From the NCBI GenBank assembly GCA_964512305.1, contig CAZEIW010000204.1, positions 1 to 21,539 on the forward strand: a stretch of DNA of 21,539 nucleotides. The letters run 5' to 3'. The notes beneath the pieces were generated by a model, which had not been told where the DNA came from, did no database searches, and was given only the letters and a program-made list of their open reading frames with translations. Shown here piece after piece: positions 1 through 7,069 of the stretch. Origin of the DNA: CAZEIW01 sp964512305 (lineage in GTDB: Bacteria > Pseudomonadota > Gammaproteobacteria > Burkholderiales > Burkholderiaceae_F). The translations under genes were made by a program, and so were the position numbers. Position 1 is the stretch's first letter. Every line of letters starts with the position of its first letter.

Positions 1-1016
1 TCCGGCGCCAGGTAGTAATACGTGAAGCTGGCGCCGATGTTGATCGCCACCGACGCATCCGGCACGCCGTCATAGAACGACGAGGCATTCGGGTAGCCGT
101 GGAAGTGGACCGTGTGCTGCTCGAACAGGTCCGGCCGCATCATCATCCCGACGTTGGTCAGCGTCAGGAAGAACTCGTCGTCCTCGTCGATGGCCATCAG
201 CGGTGCCGGGATGTTGCCGTTCATGACGCCCACATCGAGGATCGGACGCGGATCCACGTGCCCGTCGATCCGAGCCGCCAGCGCCGCGGTGGCGGTGGTC
301 GATTCGGTGATCTCCGCCAGGCCGGTGGTCGGGTCGGTGTACGTGAAAGCCAGGTTGGCCGCGAAAAACGGGTTGACCGCGGTGGCCGCCGTGACCGCAA
401 AAGTGCCGTCATAGCCGGTACCCGTTCCCGAGATGGTGACCATGTCGCCGACCTTCACCCCCAGCGGGGCGTTGGCGACCACCTTGACCGTGGTCCCGAC
501 CTCGCTGATGTCGTAGATCGTCACCAGGTTCGGGATGTCCATCGCCAGTCCGACGGCGCCGTTGTACGGGTTGCCGTTTTGATCCAGCAGGGCACCCAAG
601 CCCGTCGTGGCGGGATCGCCGGGCACCACATACGTGCCCGGCGCAAGCAGCGTGTTGAACACGCTCGGAACCTCGGTGCCCGGCAGGCCGTTGGCGATAT
701 CGGTGAGTCCGGACAGAGGCCCGAACGAGAACATGTACGTCTGCGTGCCGTCGCCCATCGTCGCGTAGCCGTCGCCGCCCGAGATCTGCTGGCACTTGAT
801 GTTGCCGTTCACGGGACCGGTCTTGCCGACCGTGTAACTGGACGAAGTTCCCGTGTAAGTGGGCGCGGTGTAGGGGGGCTCCGTATCGGGTGCCGACGGG
901 TGTGTGATGGTGCTGGTGGGGCACTGCACGCGGAAGCTCTGCGCGCCGGCCGCGAAAGCGGTCAGGCTCAGGGCCGTCGCAAGCGCAAGGCGACTCAAAT
1001 TCGGGTAACTCGACAT
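1..1016 (-). CDS. Secreted multicopper oxidase, N-terminal part (cut by window edge)
   Basis: The frame is open from an ATG at 1016 to the window edge (338 residues seen, no stop). The start is supported by a GGAGG four bases upstream. Residues 1-25 form a signal peptide ending near AGA, so the protein is exported. Residues 301-307 carry H-T-V-H-F-H-G, the first type 2/type 3 copper motif (HxHG) of multicopper oxidases. It is followed by a typical beta-strand run ending in FTYYY. An extra segment at about residues 165-245, rich in G, T and V, looks like a beta-sandwich insert within the first cupredoxin domain. Inserts of this kind are known from large metal-oxidising types such as MofA and MnxG. 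Oxidation of Mn(II), Fe(II) or Cu(I) is therefore possible, but the other three copper motifs lie outside the window and the substrate is not decided. The MCO family is fairly sure; the subfamily is inference. Confidence 0.8.
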   Translation of the reverse strand, partial: MSSYPNLSRLALATALSLTAFAAGAQSFRVQCPTSTITHPSAPDTEPPYTAPTYTGTSSSYTVGKTGPVNGNIKCQQISGGDGYATMGDGTQTYMFSFGPLSGLTDIANGLPGTEVPSVFNTLLAPGTYVVPGDPATTGLGALLDQNGNPYNGAVGLAMDIPNLVTIYDISEVGTTVKVVANAPLGVKVGDMVTISGTGTGYDGTFAVTAATAVNPFFAANLAFTYTDPTTGLAEITESTTATAALAARIDGHVDPRPILDVGVMNGNIPAPLMAIDEDDEFFLTLTNVGMMMRPDLFEQHTVHFHGYPNASSFYDGVPDASVAINIGASFTYYYLAP

Positions 1017-1076
1017 GTGTCCTCCGTCCTCTTCGAAAGGCGCCACGCGCGCCTCCCACTCGTCCCCCGGCGCCGC

Positions 1077-1184
1077 CCGGGACCCGTTTTGATTGCGATC
1101 AAAGGGATGACATAAATGCGCGATGGCGGAACTATGCGACTCCGGACGGATTTACGCCGTCAGACGATTCCTAACGGGTCCCGG
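1077..1184. repeat. 12-bp perfect inverted repeat enclosing the FNR-type box
   Basis: CCGGGACCCGTT at 1077-1088 is the exact reverse complement of AACGGGTCCCGG at 1173-1184, with 84 bp between. The FNR-type box starts at the inner edge of the left arm. It could be the base of a stem in a leader or non-coding transcript, or the ends of a small element. No transposase is linked to it. Confidence 0.5.
1089..1102. promoter_or_regulatory. FNR/Anr-type binding site upstream of the multicopper oxidase
   Basis: TTGAT-TGCG-ATCAA matches the FNR/Anr consensus TTGAT-N4-ATCAA at every fixed base, and the symmetry extends one more base on each side (1088-1103). Its centre is about 80 bp upstream of the oxidase ATG. 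That would fit oxygen-dependent control of the oxidase. I do not see a clear -10 hexamer at the class I or class II distance on either strand. Confidence 0.55.
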
Positions 1185-1396
1185 AAATGCGACTCGTTCC
1201 GTTGTAGGAAGGACGGGTAAGTAACTGCCGCAGCGCGCGCGGGGTCTGGCTCGTCCGAGCCTCGATCCCTGGCCTCGGGGTTTGCGCGCCGTGGCAACTC
1301 GGGCGCAGACCGACGCAGGGCGCAGTCGGTCGTTAGATCATTGAAGTAATGGGCTTTATTAGGGAGTCATCACTCACGTCGAGGTGTGCGTGAGTC

Positions 1397-1546
1397 ATCT
1401 CTGCGGTGCGGAGATCGAAGCCGGAAGTTTCCGGCCTCGGGTAGGAAGACATGACCCGCCTGCCGGCGAAAACTCCGGCTGTCCGATCGGACAAGCCGAC
1501 AGACGGATTGAACCAACGCAAGGCGCAACCCGATGGGGTTCGCCCC
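1397..1546. repeat. Row of short hairpins downstream of the response regulator
   Basis: Four stems follow one another. Positions 1397-1415 are ATCTCTG/CGGAGAT with a 5-base loop. Positions 1416-1439 centre on GCCGGAA-GT-TTCCGGC, with three more pairs outside one mismatch. Positions 1476-1498 contain the palindrome TGTCCGATCGGACA, extended by CGGC/GCCG around a bulge. Positions 1535-1546 are GGGG-TTCG-CCCC, a UUCG tetraloop. The last could be the response-regulator 3' end, although there is no T-tract. Together they may be a structured RNA or a degenerate intergenic repeat. Confidence 0.4.
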
Positions 1547-1570
1547 GAGCGTGTCTTTGGGATGCCAGCC

Positions 1571-2209
1571 TTAGTGGACCGTCAGCTTGTGCTCGATGGC
1601 GTACCGCACCAGCTCCCCTTGGTGCTGCATCCCCATCTTCTTGAGCAGGCGGGTCTTGTGCGTGCTGACGGTCTTGACGCTGAGCGCGAGCTCGCGCGCG
1701 ATGCTCGTCGTGGTCCGGCACTGGACGAGCAACTCGAAGATGCGGAACTCGCGGTCCGAAAGCGTCGTGTGCGGCGGCGTTTCCGTGTCCGTGCGCGCGA
1801 GATTGAAGGTCACTGCTTCGGACACGCTCGGTGAGACATAGCTGCGTCCGCTTGCGACGCGGCGGATCGCCGCGATCAGCTCGTCGGAAGTCGAGGCCTT
1901 GGTCAGGTACCCGGAGGCGCCGGAGCGCACCGCGCGGGTCGCGTATTCGTGATCCTCGTGCATCGTCAGCACCAGGATCGACGCCGTCGACTTCGCGCGC
2001 TTGATGTGCGTGATCAGGTCGATTCCGTCGCGGCCCGGCATGGAGAGGTCGGCCACCACGACGCCGATGTCGTTCGACCGCAGCCTCTCCGTCGCCTGGT
2101 TGTAGTTGCCCGCCTCGGCGACGACCTGGATGTCGGGAGCGCTTGCGAGCAGCTCTCGCAGCCCCTGGCGGAAGAGCGCGTGATCGTCGACCAGCAGGAC
2201 TCGAATCAT
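1571..2209 (-). CDS. NarL/FixJ-family response regulator (LuxR-type HTH)
   Basis: This is a two-domain cytoplasmic transcription regulator of 212 residues, the usual length. The receiver domain (1-120) has the acidic pair D8-D9, the phospho-acceptor D54 in VVADLSMPG, and K104 in YLTKAS. A LuxR-type helix-turn-helix follows at about 148-205 (LSDREFRIFELL, SVKTVSTHKTRLLKKM). The ATG at 2209 begins the conserved IRVLLVDDH strand. A GTG at 2239 would add ten residues with no family support. No cognate histidine kinase lies next to it: kdpD, on the same strand upstream, belongs with kdpE. It is therefore an orphan regulator within this window and its signal is unknown. A 183-bp AT-richer gap with two inverted repeats precedes it, so it probably has its own promoter. 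The family call is firm; target genes cannot be inferred. Confidence 0.9.
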   Translation of the reverse strand: MIRVLLVDDHALFRQGLRELLASAPDIQVVAEAGNYNQATERLRSNDIGVVVADLSMPGRDGIDLITHIKRAKSTASILVLTMHEDHEYATRAVRSGASGYLTKASTSDELIAAIRRVASGRSYVSPSVSEAVTFNLARTDTETPPHTTLSDREFRIFELLVQCRTTTSIARELALSVKTVSTHKTRLLKKMGMQHQGELVRYAIEHKLTVH

Positions 2210-2275
2210 CTTGAACTCACGCTCGGGTTTGAACGGCACCCGGACAGCGGGGTCGCTGCCCGGGTTGGTTGTAGG

Positions 2276-2292
2276 AACAATTACCTATTGTT
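2276..2292. promoter_or_regulatory. Inverted repeat in the response-regulator promoter region
   Basis: AACAAT-N5-ATTGTT is a perfect 6+6 inverted repeat 67 bp upstream of the regulator's ATG. The overlapping heptamer TACCTAT (2282-2288) fits the NarL-type half-site TACYYMT. It is a plausible autoregulatory operator, by inference only. Confidence 0.35.
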
Positions 2293-2316
2293 TCGCGCCG
2301 GTTTCTGAGACGACCA

Positions 2317-2332
2317 TACCATATTAATGGTA
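2317..2332. promoter_or_regulatory. Second inverted repeat in the response-regulator promoter region
   Basis: TACCAT-ATTA-ATGGTA is a perfect 6+6 inverted repeat in an AT-rich patch unusual for this GC-rich segment. It lies about 108 bp upstream of the regulator start and probably overlaps its promoter. The binding protein is unknown. Confidence 0.35.
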
Positions 2333-2344
2333 GCAAAGCCAAGT

Positions 2345-2378
2345 TTCGCGGGATTTCCCGACTTGCCCGCCCCGCGAA
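2345..2378 (-). terminator. Candidate hairpin after kdpE
   Basis: TTCGCGGG at 2345-2352 pairs perfectly with CCCGCGAA at 2371-2378 across an 18-base loop, just past the kdpE stop. No clear T-tract follows on the minus strand, so intrinsic termination is uncertain. Confidence 0.3.
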
Positions 2379-2392
2379 TCCGCCCACCTGGG

Positions 2393-3106
2393 TCACGCCC
2401 GCCCGCCCGCGGCGGCGTCGCCAAGCACAAAGCGATACCCGACCCCCGACTCCGTCAGGATGTGCCGCGGCCGAGACGAATCCTCTTCGACCTTGCGCCG
2501 CAGGTGCGCCATGTACACGCGCACGTAGTGGCTGTCCTCGCCGTGCGAGGGTCCCCATACGGCTTGCAGCAACTGGCGGTGCGTCAGCACGCAGTCGGGG
2601 TGCGTGATCAGGTAGGCAAGCAACCGGAACTCGATCGGGGTCAGATGAAGCGGCTGGCCGTCGCGCGAGGCAATGCGGCGCCCGAGGTCGACCTCGATCC
2701 GGCCGAACGAGAACCGCTGCTGGCCGCCGGCGCGCGCGCGGCGCCGCAGCTGGGCGCGCACGCGCGCCATCAGCTCGGCCGCGCCGAACGGTTTCGTCAG
2801 GAAGTCGTCGGCACCGGCGTCGAGCGCGGCGACCTTGTCGGCCTCGGAGCGGCGCGCCGACAGCACGATGATCGGGATCTCCGACCAGCTGCGCAATTCA
2901 CGAATGAACTCGACGCCGTCCCGGTCCGGCAGGCCGAGGTCGAGCACCACCAGGTCGGGGTGCCGGGTTCCGGATTCGATCAGTCCGCGCTCGACCGTGT
3001 CGGCCTCGAACACCCGGCAGCCTTCCGCCTCGAGCGAGCGCCTGACGAAGCGGCGGATCTGCGGCTCGTCCTCGACCACGATCACCGACGCCCCCGCGTC
3101 GGTCAT
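2393..3106 (-). CDS. kdpE: KdpE, OmpR/PhoB-family response regulator
   Basis: This is the cytoplasmic partner of KdpD; in the known system it activates the high-affinity K+ transporter operon kdpFABC. The 237-residue product has a receiver domain with E12-D13, phospho-acceptor D56 (VVLDLGLPD) and K105 (FLTKPFG). A winged-helix Trans_reg_C domain follows, with the conserved LTPIEFRLLAYL and SHYVRVYMAHLRRK stretches and the closing GVGYRF. The ATG at 3106 overlaps the kdpD TGA in an ATGA, as is normal for kdpDE, which implies translational coupling. No kdpFABC gene lies on either side here, so its target operon is elsewhere or lost. Naming rests on the pairing with kdpD as well as on the sequence. 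Confidence 0.9.
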   Translation of the reverse strand: MTDAGASVIVVEDEPQIRRFVRRSLEAEGCRVFEADTVERGLIESGTRHPDLVVLDLGLPDRDGVEFIRELRSWSEIPIIVLSARRSEADKVAALDAGADDFLTKPFGAAELMARVRAQLRRRARAGGQQRFSFGRIEVDLGRRIASRDGQPLHLTPIEFRLLAYLITHPDCVLTHRQLLQAVWGPSHGEDSHYVRVYMAHLRRKVEEDSSRPRHILTESGVGYRFVLGDAAAGGRA

Positions 3107-5865
3107 TGGGGCTCCTGCTGCGGTGCGGGCGCGGCCGCGACCGCTTCGGGTTCGACGGCCGGCGGCGTGCCCTTGGGCAGCTCGAACAGGAAACGCGCGC
3201 CGCCGCCGCTGCGGTTCTCGGCCCGGATCGAGCCCCCGTGCACTTCGACGATCGCGCGGCAGATCGCCAGCCCGAGGCCGACGCCGGGAGTCGCGCTCTC
3301 CTTCTGGCCACGCTCGAACTTCTTGAAGATCTCCTCCTCCCGCCCCGGCGGCAACCCGGGCCCGTTGTCGTCGACCCAAACCATGACGGTGCTCGCGCCC
3401 GCGGCGGCACCGATTTCGATCACGCTCCCGGGCGGCGTGTACTTGGCCGCGTTCTCGAGCAGGTTGCACAGGACACGCTCGATCAGGGCGGCGTCGATCT
3501 CGACCAGCGGCAGATCGGGCGGCAGCCGCACCCGCACCGTGTGGCGGCCGAGCGAGGACTCGATCGCCTTGAGCGCGGCGCCGACCACCTCCTCCAGCGG
3601 CTGCCACTGCCGGTTGAGCTCCACCTTGCCGGCCTGCAGCCGCGCCATGTCGAGCAGGTTCTCGACCAGCAGTCCCATCCGGTGCGCCTGCTCGCGCAGC
3701 GACACCGCGATCTCGAGCTGTTCGCGACCGGGCGGCGGCTGCGTCAGGGCCAGCGAATCGGCCAGTCCCATCAATGCCGCCAGCGGCGTGCGCAGGTCGT
3801 GGGAGATCGCCGACAGCAGCGAATTGCGCAGGCGCTCCGATTCGATCTGCAGCGTGGTGTTCTGCGCCACCTCGACGTAGTGGACGCGCTCGAGCGCGAT
3901 CGCGATCAGCCGGGTCACGGTGTCGAGCAGCCGCGCCTGCTCCGGGATCATCAGCCGCGCGGCATCGCGCGGCTCGATCGCGAGCACGCCGCGCATGCGC
4001 ATCGGCGCCTTCAGCGGCAGGTACACGATCGGGCTGCCGGGCAGCGTGTCGGTGCCCTGTCCGGCCGCCTGGCCGCGGTCGAGCGCCCACTGCGCGATCC
4101 CGAGGTCGACCGGCGGCCGCCCGGGACCTTCGGCCTGGCGCGCGTCGAGACGGCCGCTCTCGTCGGCCAGCAGCAGCAGCGAGCGGGCGCGGAACTCGGT
4201 CTCGATGAAACGGTCGCAGATCTCGGCGATCTGGTCCGGCATCAGCGCCCCCGACAGGTCGCGCGCCATCTCGTACAGCGCGCGCACCCGGTACTCGCGG
4301 CGCGTCGCCACGCGCGCCTGGTACTTGAGGCTGGCGGTCAGCTGCCCGGCGATCAGCCCGATCGCGAGCATGAAGCCGAACGTGATCAGGTAGCGCGGAT
4401 CGCTGACGGCGAAGGAGAAGCGCGGCGGCACGAAGAAGAAGTCGAACGCCGCGACGCTGAGAAACGATGCGAACACCGACGGCCCGCGGCCGAAGCGCAC
4501 CGCCACCAGCACGACGGCGAGCAGGAACAGCATCACGATATTGGGCAGCGCCAGCAGCGAATAAAGCGGCGCGGCGATCGCGCCCGCGACCGCGCAGAAC
4601 GCCGCGCTCCACAGGTACGACTTCCACGGCGCGCGGAAGCGTCCGATCGGCTCCTCCGCCGGGTGCGCCGCGGGCGCGGCGGCGCGCTCGCTGCCTTCGT
4701 CGCGCGCCACCATCGTGAGCTCGAGATCGGGCGCGGCGGCGGCGACCCGGTCGGCGAACGACCGGTAGCGCAGGCGCCACGCCTTGCGGCCGCCGCGGCC
4801 GACCACCACGCGCGCCAGGTTGTGGTCGCGCGCGTAGCGGACGATGGTCTCGACCGCGTCGTTGCCGGCCAGCGTTGCCGTCTCGGCGCCCATCGTCTGG
4901 GCCAGCTTGAGCGCCCTGAGCACGGCCTGGCGGCGGCTGTCCGACAGGCGCTGCAGCGCCGGCGTCTCGATGTAGATCGCGTGCCAGGGAATCTCGAGGC
5001 GGCTCGCGATGCGCGCGGCGCTGCGCACCAGCTTCTCCGCGCCCGGCTCGGGGCCGATGCACGCGAGCAGCGATTCGCGCGTCTGCCACACCGGCGCCAC
5101 CGAGCGGTCGCGCCGGTACTGCAGCATCTCGACGTCGACGCGGTCGGCGGTACGCCGCAGCGCCAGCTCCCGCAGCGCGATCAGGTTGCCCTTGCGGAAG
5201 AAATTGCGGATGGCCCGCTCGGCTTGCTGCGCGAGGTAGACCTTGCCTTCCTTGAGGCGCTGCAGCAGCTCGTCGGGCGGCAGATCGACGAGCACCACCT
5301 CGTCGGCCTCGTCGAACACGCGGTCGGGCACGGTCTCCCAGACGCGGATGCCGGTGATGCCGCTGACGACGTCGTTGAGCGTCTCGAGGTGCTGGACGTT
5401 GACGGTCGAATAGACGTTGATGCCGGCCGCGAGCAGCTCCTCGACGTCCTGCCATCGCTTGGGATGGCGCGACCCGGCGACGTTCGAGTGCGCCAGTTCG
5501 TCGATCAGCAGCAGCGCCGGGCGGCGCGCCAGCGCGGCATCGAGGTCGAACTCCCGCAGCACGCGGTCACGGTAGGCGACCTCCTTCAGCGGCAGCCGTT
5601 CGATGCCGTCGGTCATCACCTCGGTCTCGAGACGGCCGTGCGTCTCGACCACCCCGATCACCGTGTCCACGCCCTGGATCAGCTGCTGCCGCGCCGCGGT
5701 CAGCATCGCGTAGGTCTTGCCGACTCCGGCGGAGGCGCCGAAGAAGATCTTCAGCCTGCCGCGCCGGGAGCGTGCTTCGTCCTGCTGGATCCTCGCCAGC
5801 AGCTGATCCGGGTCGGGACGCTGTTCGGCCATCGGGCGGGCGGCTCGCCGCTTCGAAAGCGACAT
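3103..5865 (-). CDS. kdpD: KdpD, K+-sensing histidine kinase
   Basis: This inner-membrane sensor kinase phosphorylates KdpE in response to K+ limitation or turgor. The 920 residues hold the full KdpD order. The N-terminal KdpD domain has Walker A G43-A-S-A-G-V-G-K-T51 and Walker B LLLIDE (about 118-123). A Usp-like domain follows (about 270-360), then four membrane helices of the DUF4118 type (about 415-510) and a GAF-like domain (about 520-660). The HisKA domain has H689 in ISHDLRTP. The ATPase domain has N805, DNGPGL (833-838) and GVGLGL (861-866). All catalytic motifs are intact. The family normally begins close to the RPDPDQLL motif, which favours the internal ATG at 5832 over the ATG at 5865. 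A strong hairpin (5871-5908) also ends six bases before 5865. The upstream neighbour is a barrel-like protein, not kdpC. Confidence 0.95.
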   Translation of the reverse strand: MSLSKRRAARPMAEQRPDPDQLLARIQQDEARSRRGRLKIFFGASAGVGKTYAMLTAARQQLIQGVDTVIGVVETHGRLETEVMTDGIERLPLKEVAYRDRVLREFDLDAALARRPALLLIDELAHSNVAGSRHPKRWQDVEELLAAGINVYSTVNVQHLETLNDVVSGITGIRVWETVPDRVFDEADEVVLVDLPPDELLQRLKEGKVYLAQQAERAIRNFFRKGNLIALRELALRRTADRVDVEMLQYRRDRSVAPVWQTRESLLACIGPEPGAEKLVRSAARIASRLEIPWHAIYIETPALQRLSDSRRQAVLRALKLAQTMGAETATLAGNDAVETIVRYARDHNLARVVVGRGGRKAWRLRYRSFADRVAAAAPDLELTMVARDEGSERAAAPAAHPAEEPIGRFRAPWKSYLWSAAFCAVAGAIAAPLYSLLALPNIVMLFLLAVVLVAVRFGRGPSVFASFLSVAAFDFFFVPPRFSFAVSDPRYLITFGFMLAIGLIAGQLTASLKYQARVATRREYRVRALYEMARDLSGALMPDQIAEICDRFIETEFRARSLLLLADESGRLDARQAEGPGRPPVDLGIAQWALDRGQAAGQGTDTLPGSPIVYLPLKAPMRMRGVLAIEPRDAARLMIPEQARLLDTVTRLIAIALERVHYVEVAQNTTLQIESERLRNSLLSAISHDLRTPLAALMGLADSLALTQPPPGREQLEIAVSLREQAHRMGLLVENLLDMARLQAGKVELNRQWQPLEEVVGAALKAIESSLGRHTVRVRLPPDLPLVEIDAALIERVLCNLLENAAKYTPPGSVIEIGAAAGASTVMVWVDDNGPGLPPGREEEIFKKFERGQKESATPGVGLGLAICRAIVEVHGGSIRAENRSGGGARFLFELPKGTPPAVEPEAVAAAPAPQQEPQ

Positions 5866-5870
5866 GGTAC

Positions 5871-5908
5871 GGCGCCGCCGGCGGCCCGGGATGGCCGTCG
5901 GCGGCGTC
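5871..5908 (-). terminator. Long GC-rich hairpin between barrel-like gene 2 and kdpD
   Basis: The arms at 5873-5886 and 5893-5906 pair over 14 positions with one G-T pair and a 6-base loop. Two more pairs (one G-T) can form outside. It sits in the 63-bp gap between the two genes. There is no T-tract. It could stop transcription from the metal cluster, act as a processing or mRNA-stability stem, or bury any ribosome site for the kdpD ATG at 5865. Confidence 0.45.
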
Positions 5909-5928
5909 GACCGCGCCGGCAGTGCGCC

Positions 5929-6672
5929 TCAGTACTCGTATTCGATCTGCAGACGCAGCGTGCGGTCCGGCGAGCCGTCGGTCGTGCCCAGCTGCAAGCC
6001 GAGGTTGTAGCCGAGGCTGCGGCCGCCGGCCAGCGGGAGGCGGCCAAAGACGGCCGGGCCGATGCGATTGGTCCGCGCGACCGCTGACGTCCAGCGGTCC
6101 CACTGACCCAGCGTGCCGAAGGCCTGGACTCCGAACTCGAACGGTTCGCGGTAGCGGTACTTGGCCTGGGCCTGATAAAGCAGCCTCGTCGGGGCCCCGT
6201 GCTGTGCGCGGTAGCGGCGCCCGAGCAGCAGGTTCAGGTTCAGTTGCACCGGCCCGACGTCGCGTTGCAGCAGCGGTCCGGCGGCCACGCCCCATCCCTC
6301 GGCGGCGTCGTGGGGCTTCTCGATCTCGACCAGGATGCCGGTATCGAGAGCCCACTCGCCGGGCTCCGACAGCTGCAGCAGGTTCTCCCACTCGACCGCG
6401 TCGAACCGCGTGCCGTCTCCGCGCTCGCGCGCGTACTTGATGCTGGCCTCGGTGAACCAGAACGACGTCACGCCATAGCCCCATCCGAGCGCGGCCGCGG
6501 TCGCTCGATCGACGCCTTCGCCTCGCGACTGGCTGCCGACCCGGAAGTCGAGCTCGCGCTCGCCCTCGGTCACGGTCGGCATGCGCACGTAAGTGTCGGG
6601 CTCGGCGCCGGCCTGCAGCGCCGCGGCGGCCAGCACGACCGCGAGCGCGGCGCGGAGCGGCGCGGCGTTCAT
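5929..6672 (-). CDS. Outer-membrane beta-barrel-like protein 2 (paralogue of 8093-8830)
   Basis: The 247-residue product begins with a signal peptide cut near AGA-EP. The rest has alternating hydrophobic and polar strands, many aromatic residues and a final aromatic residue (IEYEY), all features of outer-membrane barrels. It is plainly homologous to the product at 8093-8830. Shared blocks are VTEGE, GTRFDAVE, EPGEW, EPFEFG, RIGPA and SPDRTLR. Its ATG overlaps the TGA of cupredoxin 2 (ATGA), so the two are translationally coupled and probably work together. I do not recognise a named family. A role in the outer-membrane step of metal uptake, or as a periplasmic-facing scaffold for the cupredoxin, is inference from context. 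Confidence 0.75.
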   Translation of the reverse strand: MNAAPLRAALAVVLAAAALQAGAEPDTYVRMPTVTEGERELDFRVGSQSRGEGVDRATAAALGWGYGVTSFWFTEASIKYARERGDGTRFDAVEWENLLQLSEPGEWALDTGILVEIEKPHDAAEGWGVAAGPLLQRDVGPVQLNLNLLLGRRYRAQHGAPTRLLYQAQAKYRYREPFEFGVQAFGTLGQWDRWTSAVARTNRIGPAVFGRLPLAGGRSLGYNLGLQLGTTDGSPDRTLRLQIEYEY

Positions 6673-6992
6673 TCGACGACGAGCACGCCGCGGGCCGGGG
6701 TCAACGCGCCCTTTTCCTCGCCGAGGAACGGATAACGGCCCGGCTTGAGCGGACCGATGTACAGCGTCGCCGTGGAGTGGGCAGGCACGTGCTTCTCGCG
6801 GTGCAGGTTGTAGCTGTCGAACTCGTTCGGCAGGTCGTCCTGGTTGTCTACGACCAGTTGCACCTTGACGTCGGCCGGGATTTTCAACTCCGCCGGCTTG
6901 AACTCGTTGCGCAGGATATGGAGGGTGAACACCGGGTCGGCGGCGAACGCCGCCTGGGCGAACAGGAGCAACAGGAAGCACGCGCTGCGCAT
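6669..6992 (-). CDS. Periplasmic cupredoxin-fold protein 2
   Basis: The 107-residue product has a signal peptide (1-18, ending AFA) and one cupredoxin-like domain. The pattern (FTLHILRNEFKPAEL, VQLVVDNQD, YIGPLKPGRYPFLGE) is that of the Cupredoxin_1 type found beside FTR1 permeases (FtrB, EfeO N-terminal domain). The Cys and Met copper ligands of blue copper proteins are missing from the mature part. Instead a conserved N-EFDS-YNLHREKHV segment offers Asp, Glu and His residues as possible metal ligands. It is a paralogue of the protein at 9735-10055, sharing EFDS, REK and GPLKPGRY. It is followed by barrel-like gene 2 with a 4-bp overlap. The likely role is a periplasmic iron or copper carrier or assistant to the FTR1 permease, by analogy. 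Confidence 0.8.
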   Translation of the reverse strand: MRSACFLLLLFAQAAFAADPVFTLHILRNEFKPAELKIPADVKVQLVVDNQDDLPNEFDSYNLHREKHVPAHSTATLYIGPLKPGRYPFLGEEKGALTPARGVLVVE

Positions 6993-7069
6993 GGGATGAC
7001 ACCGGGGAAAACGGGTAAGGACAAGAGCCGGGGACGGCCTGCTCCCGGCCTTCGAATTCGATCACAGGT

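Larger units (their letters stand above)
1017..1570. other. 554-bp gap with inverted repeats, no convincing gene
   Basis: This stretch separates the multicopper oxidase start from the end of the response-regulator gene. I see no frame with both a ribosome site and protein-like composition. It holds an FNR-type box at 1089-1102, a 12-bp inverted repeat at 1077-1088 and 1173-1184, and a row of short hairpins between 1397 and 1546. A short minus-strand frame at 1333-1521 resembles nothing I recognise and has no support. Confidence 0.6.

Noticed and set aside
99..1115. Long plus-strand open frame over the multicopper oxidase
   Set aside because: It is rich in Arg, His, Asp and Val, as expected of an antisense shadow in GC-rich DNA. 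The opposite strand has a signal peptide and the HFHG copper motif.
1333..1521. Small minus-strand frame of 62 codons
   Set aside because: It runs through the hairpin row, lacks a ribosome site and has no recognisable similarity.
2393..5455. Apparent 1020-residue protein ending as KdpE
   Set aside because: Only the last 237 residues (from 3106) are KdpE. The rest is kdpD read in the wrong frame, not a fusion.
3106..6087. 993-codon plus-strand open frame opposite kdpD
   Set aside because: Its composition is dominated by Arg, Gln, Asp and His with no domain. KdpD on the other strand has every expected motif.
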